A DNA stretch of 64,000 nt from assembly GCF_036231965.1 (NCBI RefSeq), contig NZ_CP109499.1, positions 1,550,001 through 1,614,000 on the forward strand, written 5' to 3'. The notes under the pieces were generated by a model that ran no database searches, was not told the origin of the DNA, and saw only the letters and a program-made list of their open reading frames with translations. The DNA comes from Streptomyces sp. NBC_01428. Its GTDB lineage: Bacteria; Actinomycetota; Actinomycetes; Streptomycetales; Streptomycetaceae. This document shows, in pieces, positions 26,377 through 34,814 of this stretch; positions within the stretch are counted from its first letter, which is position 1; each line of letters opens with the position of its first letter. The position numbers and the translations under genes are program-made.

Positions 26377-27764
26377 CCGATTCCATTGATGACGAAGGGA
26401 CTTCAGTGACCATCGACCTTGCCGCCCTCCCCGAGGACTTCCTGTGGGGCACGGCCACGTCGGCCTACCAGATCGAGGGTGCCGTCAGCGAGGACGGCCG
26501 CTCCCCCTCGATCTGGGACACCTTCTCGCACACCCCGGGCAAGATCGACAACGGCGACGACGGGGACGCGGCCTGCGATCACTACCACCGTTGGCGCGAG
26601 GACATCGACCTCATGCGTCAACTGGGCACCAACGCCTACCGGTTGTCCGTCGCCTGGCCGCGCGTGGTGCCGGGGGGCGACGGACCGGTCAACGCGAAGG
26701 GACTCGCGTTCTACGACGAGTTGATCGACGGGCTGCTGGAGGCGGGCATCACCCCCTCCGTGACCCTCTACCACTGGGACCTGCCGCAGGTGCTCCAGGA
26801 CCGCGGCGGCTGGCCGGCCCGTGACACCGCGGAGCACTTCGCCGCGTACGCGTCGGTGGTGGCGGAGCGGCTCGGCGACCGCGTCAAGCACTGGACCACG
26901 CTCAACGAGCCGCTGTGCTCGGCGTGGATCGGTCACCTCGAGGGCCGGATGGCCCCGGGCTTCACCGACCTCACGGCCGCGGTCCGCACCTCGTACCACC
27001 TGCTCCTCGGACACGGTCTCGCCACCCAGGCGATCCGTGCCGCCGTGCCCGGCGCCCAGGTCGGCATCGTCAACAACCTGTCCGACATCCAGCCGGCCAC
27101 GGACCGTCCCGAGGACGTCGCCGCGGCGAAGCGGCTCGACGGACACACCAACCGCTGGTGGCTCGACCCGGTGCACGGCCGCGGCTTCCCCGCCGACATG
27201 GTCGAGGTGTACGGGGTCGAACTCCCCGAGGTGGCGGGCGACCTGGAGACGATCGCCGCGCCGCTGGACTGGCTGGGCCTGAACTACTACTTCCCGTCCA
27301 CGGTCGCCGACGACCCGACGGGACCGGCCCCGCACGTCCGCTCGATCAGCCGGCCCGGCGTGCCCCGTACCGCCATGGACTGGGAGGTCGAGGCCGCGGG
27401 TATCGAGCGTCTGCTGCTCCGTCTGACGCACGACTACGGCGCCCGCAAGCTGTACATCACGGAGAACGGCTCCGCGTATCCCGACGTCGTGCGCCCCGAC
27501 GGCGTCGTCGACGACCCGGAGCGCGCCGCCTACCTGGAGCAGCACCTGGCGGCCTGTACCTCCGCGGTGCGCAAGGGTGTCCCGCTGGCCGGCTACTTCG
27601 CCTGGTCGCTGCTGGACAACTTCGAGTGGGCGTACGGCTACGACAAGCGGTTCGGTCTGGTGCACGTCGACTACAAGACCCAGAAGCGCACGATCAAGGG
27701 CAGTGGTCACCGCTACGCGGAGATCGTCCGCGAGCACCTCGGACGGGGTCGCAACGCGGCCTGA
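26373..27764 (+). CDS. GH1 family beta-glucosidase
   Basis: The 463-residue cytoplasmic enzyme has an (alpha/beta)8 barrel. Its acid/base Glu179 is in TTLNEP, and the nucleophile Glu364 is in [25 protein letters not shown] marks the N-terminus, and [26 protein letters not shown] the C-terminal sugar-binding region. The GTG start overlaps the permease stop (GTGA); a GTG at 26406 preceded by AAGGGA is also possible. It would cleave imported cello- or laminari-oligosaccharides to glucose. The family covers several specificities, and the GH16 gene with the same operator favours beta-1,3 linkages. Confidence 0.92.
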   Translation: MTDSIDDEGTSVTIDLAALPEDFLWGTATSAYQIEGAVSEDGRSPSIWDTFSHTPGKIDNGDDGDAACDHYHRWREDIDLMRQLGTNAYRLSVAWPRVVPGGDGPVNAKGLAFYDELIDGLLEAGITPSVTLYHWDLPQVLQDRGGWPARDTAEHFAAYASVVAERLGDRVKHWTTLNEPLCSAWIGHLEGRMAPGFTDLTAAVRTSYHLLLGHGLATQAIRAAVPGAQVGIVNNLSDIQPATDRPEDVAAAKRLDGHTNRWWLDPVHGRGFPADMVEVYGVELPEVAGDLETIAAPLDWLGLNYYFPSTVADDPTGPAPHVRSISRPGVPRTAMDWEVEAAGIERLLLRLTHDYGARKLYITENGSAYPDVVRPDGVVDDPERAAYLEQHLAACTSAVRKGVPLAGYFAWSLLDNFEWAYGYDKRFGLVHVDYKTQKRTIKGSGHRYAEIVREHLGRGRNAA

Positions 27765-27784
27765 CCGTAGGAGCGTCCGGTGGT

Positions 27785-27813
27785 GGCGCGGCCCCTCGTC
27801 GAGGGGTCGCGCC
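27785..27813 (+). terminator. Hairpin terminator closing the sugar operon
   Basis: A 13-bp stem with one G-T wobble (27785-27797 with 27801-27813) and a GTC loop lies 20 nt after the GH1 stop, between it and a convergent gene. Confidence 0.8.
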
Positions 27814-27823
27814 ATCGCCGGGT

Positions 27824-28825
27824 TCAGGAGCCGTTGCCGGCCGGGGCGTTCGCGCTCCGGCCGATCTCGTCGAGAGCGGCGGCGCGCCGCGGGGCGGCCG
27901 GCTCACGGGCGGTCCACGTGCCGGGCACCCCGTACTCCGGCGTGCGACCGCCCCTCGCCGTCCCCGCTCCCGGTGGGGCCCCGAAGCGGGCGAGGCAGTG
28001 CCAGACCTTCTTGAGGTCCTGGAGGTCGTGGCGTCCCGTTCGGGCGGCGTCGCCGATGACGCGGGGGTCCAGCCGGCCGTTCTCGGCGATCTCCGCGCCG
28101 AGTTCGACGAACTCGGGGCCGCGGAAGCCGGGGTGTCTGCGCAGTTCGGCGACGTCGAGGCGGTAGCCGGGATGCCAGGCGACCGGGCAGGGCAGGCGGT
28201 CGGCCGCGGCCTCGACGGGGGTGCCGCGGTAGGACGGGTCGAGAACCAGCGCCTCCACGTCCCTGGCCAGGACCACCGGTCCGTGGACCTGTGCCTCGAT
28301 GTAGTCGTCGAGGGCGTCCCGGTCGTCCGCCTCGGCCAGTTCCACGAGGGACATGCGGGACGCCACACCGAACGCGGACGGTTCGGCCGCGCTGTCGGGG
28401 TAGCAGAAGGTCGCCCGGCGCAGTGCCGCGCCGGTGAGGCGGAAGTGCGAGGACCCGAACCGGGGTGCGGCGCCCACCACTTGACGCCGGAAGTCGAGAC
28501 CGCCATAGACGGGCCGCTCGGCGGAGGCCGCCGTGTCGTAGGCCGAGCCGAAGATCCGGCTCTCCCAGCGCCAGCGGTCGCCGCCGGGGTGCGCGGTCAG
28601 TCCACCGTTGCTCGTGCCCGTGACGAACTGTGACCGGTAGACGCCGTCCCGGGCCAGCGCGTCGAGGACCGGGACACCGTGCGCCGACCGGTCGGGGTGG
28701 AAGTTCAGGGTCAGCCGCAGGGTGGGATCGAGTGCGGGCCCAGAGGAGAGCGCCTCGACATGGCGCAGCGCGCGCTCCCGCGGGGCGCTCCCGGGCCGCG
28801 TCGTCCGACCGTCCCCGACATCCAT
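27824..28825 (-). CDS. DUF3626 domain-containing protein
   Basis: The 333-residue protein contains the DUF3626 pattern: LRLTLNFHPDRSAHGVPVLDAL, YRSQFVTGTSNGGLTAHPGGDRWRWESRIFGSAYD and YGGLDFRRQVVGAAPRFGSSHFRLTG. These motifs are rich in aromatic and Gly residues and suggest an enzyme-like fold; I know of no assigned role. The C-terminus ends with DLQDLKKVWHCLARFGAP and a Pro/Ala-rich tail. The ATG at 28825 follows GGGGAGG by 6 nt. It is convergent to the beta-glucosidase and shares no operon. Confidence 0.82.
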   Translation of the reverse strand: MDVGDGRTTRPGSAPRERALRHVEALSSGPALDPTLRLTLNFHPDRSAHGVPVLDALARDGVYRSQFVTGTSNGGLTAHPGGDRWRWESRIFGSAYDTAASAERPVYGGLDFRRQVVGAAPRFGSSHFRLTGAALRRATFCYPDSAAEPSAFGVASRMSLVELAEADDRDALDDYIEAQVHGPVVLARDVEALVLDPSYRGTPVEAAADRLPCPVAWHPGYRLDVAELRRHPGFRGPEFVELGAEIAENGRLDPRVIGDAARTGRHDLQDLKKVWHCLARFGAPPGAGTARGGRTPEYGVPGTWTAREPAAPRRAAALDEIGRSANAPAGNGS

Positions 28826-29004
28826 TGGTTCCTCCCCGTGGAGCACGCCGCCCGGCCCGGGACCCGCCGCTCCCGGTTCCGGGCCGGTGACCTCGGGAGC
28901 ACTCCCCCAGTGATCTCCCATGGCACGGGTCGTCCGCAACTCGTTTGCCGGCGGCGACCTGGCCGGGTCGCCCTCCCCCGGGCACCCGGTTCAGGTCATC
29001 CGGT

Positions 29005-29601
29005 TCAGGCCGACCGCGGCGTCCAGTACGGGTCACGGCCGAGGAACGCCAGCAGGGACGCGGCCGGGCCCGCGTCCGCGGGTGTCTCGCGCGGGGCGGC
29101 GAACACTCCGAACGCGTCGCGGAGATGATCGGCCAGGAGGTCCGCCGCGAGACGGATGCCTCCGGCCAGCTCGTCGTCGAGAGGCGACCTCTGGCCCGTC
29201 GCGACGGCGATGTCCCAGGCGTGCACCCCGGCGTCCATGGCACCCGCCGCGGCGGCCACCCGCAACGGCAGCGGCCCGAGCGGTGTCGGCACGGCCTCCA
29301 TGTCGGCGGGCAGCCCCGCGTAGACGCCGGCGACGTCCGTGAGCACCTTGTCGAGCGCCGCGGTGGCATCGGCCACGGGCTCGTCGGAGGGCTGGAAGGC
29401 GTCCGAGTCCGGCCAGCCGGTGCCGGTGACGGCCGCGCCGTACGCCTGCTGGTCGAGTCGCGCGTGGTTGAGTACCTGCCGCACCGTCCACTCGCCGCAC
29501 GGCGTCGGTGCTCCCCACCCGCCCTCGGGAACGCCTGCCGCCACGTCACGCAGCCGGGTGTGGGCGCGTGTCAGCAGTTCGATGCCTTCGACGTCACTCA
29601 T
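29005..29601 (-). CDS. TIGR03086-type DinB/maleylpyruvate-isomerase-like metal-binding protein
   Basis: The 198-residue protein has the actinobacterial TIGR03086 pattern. WGAPTPCGEWTVRQVLNHARLDQQAYGAAV carries the first His ligand (after the PCGEWTVR signature), and AAGAMDAGVHAWDIAVATGQ carries the second His in a GVHAWDIAVATG motif. These proteins form a DinB-like four-helix bundle, and many act as thiol-dependent transferases or isomerases with mycothiol. The ATG has a GGAGG 8 nt upstream. It is divergent from a FUSC-type protein. Confidence 0.85.
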   Translation of the reverse strand: MSDVEGIELLTRAHTRLRDVAAGVPEGGWGAPTPCGEWTVRQVLNHARLDQQAYGAAVTGTGWPDSDAFQPSDEPVADATAALDKVLTDVAGVYAGLPADMEAVPTPLGPLPLRVAAAAGAMDAGVHAWDIAVATGQRSPLDDELAGGIRLAADLLADHLRDAFGVFAAPRETPADAGPAASLLAFLGRDPYWTPRSA

Positions 29602-29655
29602 CCTGAAGTCCTCCAGACGCGGTCCTGCCGGGCTGATGACCTCAACTTAGATGGC

Positions 29656-29680
29656 CTTGCGGACAGATACGGTCCGCAAG
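29656..29680. promoter_or_regulatory. Perfect 9-bp inverted repeat operator between divergent genes
   Basis: CTTGCGGAC (29656-29664) and its complement GTCCGCAAG (29672-29680) flank a 7-bp AGATACG spacer. The 25-bp dyad lies 54 bp from one gene start and 40 bp from the other, which fits a dimeric repressor. No TetR, ArsR or similar gene is adjacent. Confidence 0.65.
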
Positions 29681-29720
29681 GGGAACGTTCGTACAGCTGT
29701 GAAAGGGGAAGGCCCAAGAG

Positions 29721-30983
29721 ATGCAAGAGGCACGTGGTGAGTGGGCGGCGTCCGTCGCGAAGATCGTCGAGCGGCGACGGGAGCCCGTGGTCGTCCAGAC
29801 GCTCCGATCCACGTTCGCGGCGACCCTCGCGTACGTGGTGGCCGTGCATCTCAGTCCCGAGGCCGCGCCCCTGACCGCCCCGCTGACCGCTCTCCTGGTC
29901 GTCCAGGTCACCCTGTACTCGACGATCACCACCGCCATCCGACGGGTGAACTCCGTGGTGGTGGGCGTGGTCATCGCCATCGGGTTCAGCAGTCTGGTGG
30001 GTCTGACCTGGTGGAGTCTGGGTCTGATCATCCTCGCCTCGCTGGGGGTGGGACATCTGGTCCGGGTCAGCGAGTTCGTCCCCGAGGTGGCGATCAGCGC
30101 GATGCTGGTCCTCGGGGTCACCCGGGTCGGGGACACGGCGTGGGCCCGTGTCCTGGAGACGCTGATCGGCGCGGTCGTGGGCCTCGCCTGCAACCTCGTG
30201 CTCGCGCCTCCCGTGTGGGTGGGGGTGGCCGGCGAGTCCATCGAGGATCTGGCACGCCGGGTGCGGCAGTTGATGTTGCGGATCGGCGAGGAGGCCGCCG
30301 GCCGCACGCCGTACCAGCTGGCCGCCGAGCGGCTGCACGAGGCGCGCCGCCTCGATCACGACATCGCCTCGGTGGACGCGGCCCTGCGGCAGGCCGAGGA
30401 CAGCCTGAAGCTGAACCCGCGCGTGCGCGAGGGGCTGCTGCACCGGGTCGTCCTGCGCACCGGTCTGGACACCCTGGAGATCTGCACCGTGGTCCTGCGG
30501 GTCCTCGCGCGCAGCCTCACCGACCTGGCGAAGGAGCGGGAGCCGGAACGACTGTTCGATCCGCAGGCGGGTGCCGTCCTGGAGGAGTTGCTGTCCGAGA
30601 TGGCCGACGCGATCGTCAGCTTCGCCGTCCTGGTGACGACGGACGTCAGCCGCAGCGCGGAGAACGCCGAGGAACGGCTCAGCGCGGAGCTCGCCACGGC
30701 GGCCGGGACACGGGACAAACTGGCCCAGCTGTTCCTCGAAGAGGTCCAGCGGGACGCGAGTCAGTGGCAGTTGCACGGATCGGTCCTCACCGAGGTCAAC
30801 CGCATCATCGACGAGCTCGACACCGAGCACCGCACCCGCCGGCTCCTGGAGGAGCTGGACCGCAGCGGCCGCGAGGAGCGCGAGAACCGGCCGCATCTCG
30901 CGCGGTTGCGGCGCCGGCTGCGGCTGCCGTCGCGGCTGCGCCGGAACCGGAACCGTTCCGGCGCCTCCGGTCGTTCTACGTGA
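29721..30983 (+). CDS. FUSC-type aromatic-acid-exporter-like membrane protein
   Basis: The 420-residue protein has an N-terminal membrane block (about residues 25-170) with TLRSTFAATLAYVVAVHLSPEAAPLTAPLTALLVVQVTLYSTITTAIRRV and VVVGVVIAIGFSSLVGLTWW, the half-size FUSC pattern. The rest is a long cytoplasmic helical region with heptad-like charge spacing (DLARRVRQLMLRIGEEAAGRTP), likely coiled coil. FUSC relatives export aromatic acids or fusaric acid. The ATG has GAAAGGGGAAGG upstream. It probably responds to the operator at 29656-29680. The highly basic C-terminus (RLRRRLRLPSRLRRNRNRS) is unusual. Confidence 0.85.
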   Translation: MQEARGEWAASVAKIVERRREPVVVQTLRSTFAATLAYVVAVHLSPEAAPLTAPLTALLVVQVTLYSTITTAIRRVNSVVVGVVIAIGFSSLVGLTWWSLGLIILASLGVGHLVRVSEFVPEVAISAMLVLGVTRVGDTAWARVLETLIGAVVGLACNLVLAPPVWVGVAGESIEDLARRVRQLMLRIGEEAAGRTPYQLAAERLHEARRLDHDIASVDAALRQAEDSLKLNPRVREGLLHRVVLRTGLDTLEICTVVLRVLARSLTDLAKEREPERLFDPQAGAVLEELLSEMADAIVSFAVLVTTDVSRSAENAEERLSAELATAAGTRDKLAQLFLEEVQRDASQWQLHGSVLTEVNRIIDELDTEHRTRRLLEELDRSGREERENRPHLARLRRRLRLPSRLRRNRNRSGASGRST

Positions 30984-31078
30984 GAGGTCCGGCGTGCGGG
31001 CGGGGGTGACGGCGTGGAGTGGTGCGCCGCCGTTCGGCCGGCGCCGGGTGCGGAGCGACACGACGAGGGGGCGGGCGG

Positions 31079-32140
31079 ATGACCGAGGACACCGTACGGA
31101 TCGACGGAAACGCGCTGCGGCTGCCGGGCGGGGTGCAGGTGCGGTTCATCCGTACCCTGCGGCTGCCCGAGTCGGGCACCCACGCGCTGCCGCCGGGGCT
31201 CGGGGAGTTCCCCGTCCGGCGGGTCGAGGACTACGGCGACCGGGTGCCGGCCGAGTGGCGCGCCCGGGGCGGCGTGATGCTGCCGGTGTATCTGCGCGAG
31301 GCGATGTGGCTCAGTTTCGCGGGCACGGCGGAGCCGGCCGCGTTGCAGGTCGGCGTGGGCAAGGTGTGCGCCGTCTCGGGCAGGCCGTGGAGCTCCCGGC
31401 TGCACCGCGACCCGCAGAACTACGTCGTACTGCCGCGGCAGCCGTGGCTGGACGGGATCAACTCCGGCAAGGGCACGGTCCGCCAGTTCGTGGCCGTCCC
31501 GCTGGGTCTCGGGGCGACCGTCGAGGGCCAGGTCACGGGCGAGGAGGTCTGGGGCGGCGTCCAGCTCCAGTCGTTCCCGCTGGACGAACGGGAGCTGGCC
31601 GCGTGGCGCGAGGCGGAGCGCCGCAGGGCCCGGCAGCTCCCGCGGATGCCGATGGCACCCGGGGCGTACGGCGGCGCGGCGATGCCGATGGCCGCGCCAC
31701 CCGCGCCGGGAGCGGCCCCCGCCGCCGCGGGCGCGGCACCGCTGCGGGCGCGCAGCGCACCGGCGATGGGCCTCGGTGTCGGCGGTTCGATGCGCCAGGA
31801 GGTCTATGAGGACGACCGGCCGCTGAAGGCCTGGGCCGAGGAGCCCGCCGGGCGGGTGTTCGTGCATCTCGTGACGCCGCCGGAATGGCGCCGCATCACC
31901 GGCGAGGCCCCGCCGCCGTCCCCGGTGGACCGTGCCGCGTACACCCGCGCGGGACTCCCCTGGTTCGACTACTACGACGAGGACGCCTCGGACCTCGCGC
32001 CGGCGGACGGGCTGGGCTCGGTCAAGCCGGTCGGCGACTGGCTGGGGGACGACCACGAGCCCTGGCAGCAGCCGTCACCCCACCAGGTGAAACCGCTCGG
32101 CGACGCGCCCGGCAAGCCGGTCGGGGACGGCGACTGGTAG
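31079..32140 (+). CDS. Conserved hypothetical protein with proline/alanine linker
   Basis: The 353-residue soluble protein is not recognised. Residues 1-180 form an ordered acidic domain (DTVRIDGNALRLPGGVQVRFIRTL, LPPGLGEFPVRRVEDYGDRVP, REAMWLSFAGTAEP and GKVCAVSGRPWSSRLHRDPQNYVVLPRQPWLDG). A low-complexity Pro/Ala/Gly/Met linker follows (about 185-240), then a second acidic region ending in SVKPVGDWLGDD and VGDGDW repeats. The repeated KPVGDW/KPLGDA phrases at the end may be a peptide-binding tail. No membrane segment or signal is visible. The gene ends in a clear terminator. Confidence 0.75.
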   Translation: MTEDTVRIDGNALRLPGGVQVRFIRTLRLPESGTHALPPGLGEFPVRRVEDYGDRVPAEWRARGGVMLPVYLREAMWLSFAGTAEPAALQVGVGKVCAVSGRPWSSRLHRDPQNYVVLPRQPWLDGINSGKGTVRQFVAVPLGLGATVEGQVTGEEVWGGVQLQSFPLDERELAAWREAERRRARQLPRMPMAPGAYGGAAMPMAAPPAPGAAPAAAGAAPLRARSAPAMGLGVGGSMRQEVYEDDRPLKAWAEEPAGRVFVHLVTPPEWRRITGEAPPPSPVDRAAYTRAGLPWFDYYDEDASDLAPADGLGSVKPVGDWLGDDHEPWQQPSPHQVKPLGDAPGKPVGDGDW

Positions 32141-32147
32141 ACACCCG

Positions 32148-32176
32148 ACCCGCGTTGCGTTCTACGCAACGCGGGT
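32148..32176 (+). terminator. Hairpin terminator after the conserved hypothetical gene
   Basis: ACCCGCGTTGCGT (32148-32160) pairs perfectly with 32164-32176 across a TCT loop, beginning 7 nt after the stop. A short T-containing stretch follows. Confidence 0.85.
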
Positions 32177-32255
32177 TGCCGTTCTTGCACTCGCGGCGCG
32201 GCGCACGCCAAGGTGGGTGTCACAGCTGAGGCAACCGACACCCCGAGGTGCAGGC

Positions 32256-33479
32256 ATGAGCAGTGGTGCAGAGCCGTCACACGGCCCGGGCGGCGGCTGG
32301 AGCAGGCGTCGTTTCGTGGGCGCCCTGGCCGGGGCCGCCGCGATCACGACGGTCCCGGCACCGGCCCGGCCGCAGTCCGACGCCTCCGCGGAAGGAGCGA
32401 CGCCGAAGGCCCCGGCCGCGTCCCCGTCCACGCCCCCGGCGAAGCGTTCCGGCCCCCGGCCGCTGTATCTCGGCACGTACACCTCGGGCGAGGGCGCGGG
32501 GAAGGGGATCGGCCTCGCCACGTACGACGCGGAGTCGGGCGCGGTGACCGGCGGCGGTGTCGTGACGGGCGTCGCGAACCCGTCCTTCCTCGCGGTGCAT
32601 CCCGACGGGCACACGCTCTACGCGGTCGACGAGCAGGACGCGGGCGCGGTGACGGCCGTACGGCTCCCGGGGCACGAGGTGCTCGGCTCGCGGCCCACGG
32701 GCGGCGCGGGCCCCTGCCACCTGTCCGTTCATCCGGGCGGGCGTTGGCTGCTGAGCGCGAACTACACCTCGGGCAGCGTGGCGGTTCACCCCCTCGACGC
32801 CTCGGGCGCGATCGGTGAGCGCACCGACCTGGTCACGCACTCCAGCCCGGCACCGGGTCCCGGCCAACAGGGCCCGCACGCGCACCAGTTCGCCGCCGCC
32901 CCCGACGGCGGCCATCTGCTCGCCGTCGATCTGGGGACCGACACCGTCTACACCTACCGGCTCGACGAGTCCGCGGGCACGCTCACCGAGGTGTCACGGG
33001 CGGCCGCGAAACCGGGCGCCGGCCCGCGTCATCTGACGTTCCACCCCGGCGGACGGTACGCCTACCTCGCCGACGAGGTCGACAACACCGTGGCGGTCTG
33101 CGGCTACGACCCGGCCGACGGCCGCCTCACGATCGGCGCGCCCCAGTCCACGGGCACCGGGAGCGGCACCAGTTACCCGGCGCAGTTCGTGGTCACGGCG
33201 AACGGCTCGTACGCCTTCCTCGCCAACCGGGGCCACAACAGCCTGACGCGGTACGCGATCGAGGAGGACGGCGCCCGGCTGCGCCTGCTGGACACCGTGC
33301 CGGTCGGCGGCGACTTCCCGCGCCACATCGCGCTCTCCCCGGACGGGCGGCTGCTGTTCGCGGCGAACCAGCGGTCCGGCACGGTCACCGTCTTCGAGGT
33401 CGACGACACGAGGGGTGAACTGCGGCGCGTGGGCGAGCCGTACGCCTCACCCGTCGCGGTCTGTGCGCTGCCGCTGTAG
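32256..33479 (+). CDS. Tat-exported lactonase family protein (seven-bladed beta-propeller)
   Basis: The 407-residue protein starts with a Tat signal: SRRRFVGALAGAAAITTVPAPA (about residues 15-37). After a Pro/Ala linker, the 6-phosphogluconolactonase-type propeller begins at RPLYLGTYTSGEGAGKGIGLATYDAESG and repeats ANPSFLAVHPDGHTLYAVDE, GPCHLSVHPGGRWLLSANY, QGPHAHQFAAAPDGGHLLAVDLG, AGPRHLTFHPGGRYAYLADE and FPRHIALSPDGRLLFAANQ. The conserved HPxG turn repeats define the blades. Exported members hydrolyse lactones in the cell envelope, though the substrate is uncertain. The 3' end overlaps the convergent DUF2470 gene by 33 bp. Confidence 0.88.
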   Translation: MSSGAEPSHGPGGGWSRRRFVGALAGAAAITTVPAPARPQSDASAEGATPKAPAASPSTPPAKRSGPRPLYLGTYTSGEGAGKGIGLATYDAESGAVTGGGVVTGVANPSFLAVHPDGHTLYAVDEQDAGAVTAVRLPGHEVLGSRPTGGAGPCHLSVHPGGRWLLSANYTSGSVAVHPLDASGAIGERTDLVTHSSPAPGPGQQGPHAHQFAAAPDGGHLLAVDLGTDTVYTYRLDESAGTLTEVSRAAAKPGAGPRHLTFHPGGRYAYLADEVDNTVAVCGYDPADGRLTIGAPQSTGTGSGTSYPAQFVVTANGSYAFLANRGHNSLTRYAIEEDGARLRLLDTVPVGGDFPRHIALSPDGRLLFAANQRSGTVTVFEVDDTRGELRRVGEPYASPVAVCALPL

Positions 33480-34172
33480 GGCCCGGGGACAGGACGCGGC
33501 ACTCGCCTGCGTGAGCAGGACGTGCATGCGCTCGGTGAGCTGGGACACGTCGTCGGCGGGTGCGTGGAAGGGCAGGCGCACGTCGCCGTTGCCGCGCGCC
33601 CGCTCGATGCGCAGGGTCAGTCCGTGCCGGTCGACGGCCAGCGGCTGGACGCGCACCGCGCCGTGCAGGCTGTCCGGTTCGACGAGGCGGGTGAGCCGCT
33701 CGACGGCGTCCGGGTGGGCGTCGGCGAGGTGGGTGAGCAACTGGGCCTCGGCGACGGCGAGCGGGTCGGGCTCGGCGGCGGCCAGTTCGTCCAGGTCGAC
33801 CACCACGGTCCCGGAGGGCCGGCGGAGCACGGCGCGGGTCGGCCGGAAGGCCAGGTGACCGTCCTCGACGGCGAACCAGCCGGCGAGCCACAGCCGGGCG
33901 CGGATCCGGTTCCGTACGGGCACCGGTGCGACGTCGGCGAACTCCAGGACGGCGGAGGGCTCCCCGCGCGGCGCGCAGATGGCGTTGGCGAGCAGCGCGC
34001 TGTCCTCGGGCACGTGCAGGAGCACCCGGCCGTCGGCGGCGACGGAGTGCGCGCCGACGAACTCCTCCCGGCCGCCCTCCGCGCTGACCGCGCAGGACCA
34101 GGCCGCGGCGAGCACCGAGCGGGCGTGCTCCGCCGCGGCGGGCGCGGCCGTCCAGGTGTCACGGTCACCCAT
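33447..34172 (-). CDS. DUF2470 domain-containing protein, iron-box regulated
   Basis: The 241-residue protein has an N-terminal FMN-binding-like split-barrel half and a C-terminal DUF2470 domain: LLTHLADAHPDAVERLTRLVEPDSLHGAVRVQPLAVDRHGLTLRIERARG. DUF2470 is the helical-plus-beta domain found at the end of HugZ-type heme-degrading enzymes. Upstream lies a clear DmdR/IdeR iron box, which favours a role in iron or heme handling. The ATG at 34172 follows AGGAGG by 6 nt. It overlaps the convergent lactonase gene end. Confidence 0.85.
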   Translation of the reverse strand: MGDRDTWTAAPAAAEHARSVLAAAWSCAVSAEGGREEFVGAHSVAADGRVLLHVPEDSALLANAICAPRGEPSAVLEFADVAPVPVRNRIRARLWLAGWFAVEDGHLAFRPTRAVLRRPSGTVVVDLDELAAAEPDPLAVAEAQLLTHLADAHPDAVERLTRLVEPDSLHGAVRVQPLAVDRHGLTLRIERARGNGDVRLPFHAPADDVSQLTERMHVLLTQASAASCPRALQRQRTDRDG

Positions 34173-34183
34173 CAGCTTCCTCC

Positions 34184-34202
34184 TAAGGTAAGGCTTGCCT
34201 AA
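34184..34202 (-). promoter_or_regulatory. DmdR/IdeR-type iron box
   Basis: The 19-bp site reads TAAGGTAAGGCTTGCCTAA and matches the actinobacterial iron-box consensus TTAGGTTAGGCTAACCTAA at 15 of 19 positions. It lies 11 bp upstream of the DUF2470 start, a position where DmdR bound to iron would block transcription. Confidence 0.8.
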
Positions 34203-34258
34203 CTTATCGAAGTTCCGGGCGTACGCCAACCACGCCTCGCCGAGAGTTCCGGACAGGG

Positions 34259-34633
34259 TCAGAACCCGGGAGCGGGAAGGGAGCCCGGCCACCACAGGGG
34301 GACGCCGTCGGGACAGGTGGGGGTGACGCCGCTCCAGAAGAAGGAGAGGGCGCACCAGCACAGGCCGAGGAGCGTCACCGCGAGGGCGACGATGTGGAGG
34401 AGGGGGTGGCCTCCCAGGACAGCGCCCACCAGCACCCAGCCCATGAGGAGGAGGGCGGAGAGGGCGGGGATGAAGAAGTAGAGCAGGAAGAAGCTGTTCG
34501 CCGCGTTGTGCACTCCCGCGTCACAGGCGTTCGTCGCCCGGCCCAGCAGCATCGTCGTGAGCAGCGCGAACGCCACGCCCACCACCAGGCCGAGACAGCC
34601 GTGCACTCGTCGGTTCTCCATGCGTCGTCCCAT
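34259..34633 (-). CDS. Hypothetical four-helix membrane protein
   Basis: The 124-residue product has three or four hydrophobic segments: GCLGLVVGVAFALLTTMLLG, SFFLLYFFIPALSALLLMGWVLVGAVLG and LLHIVALAVTLLGLCWCALSFFW. The polar ends hold Cys residues (NACDAGVHN and TPTCPDG) that could form a disulphide outside. Start ATG at 34633 has GGAG about 9 nt upstream; ATG at 34621 is an alternative. No family is recognised. The stop lies 87 bp upstream of the DUF2470 start. Confidence 0.7.
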   Translation of the reverse strand: MGRRMENRRVHGCLGLVVGVAFALLTTMLLGRATNACDAGVHNAANSFFLLYFFIPALSALLLMGWVLVGAVLGGHPLLHIVALAVTLLGLCWCALSFFWSGVTPTCPDGVPLWWPGSLPAPGF

Positions 34634-34814
34634 TGTCGTCGGCTCCGGCAGGCACCTCAGCCGCACGGCTCGTCACGATGTCCACCTGCTCGGCGAGCCC
34701 CGAAGTAGGCCCCTCCAAGATCAACCGGCCCGAACTCCCCTCACGCCCCCTTCCCGCGCCCCTCGGAGAAAGGGTGATCCACGCGCGGACCGACGGCTCC
34801 GAACAGACCGTCGT

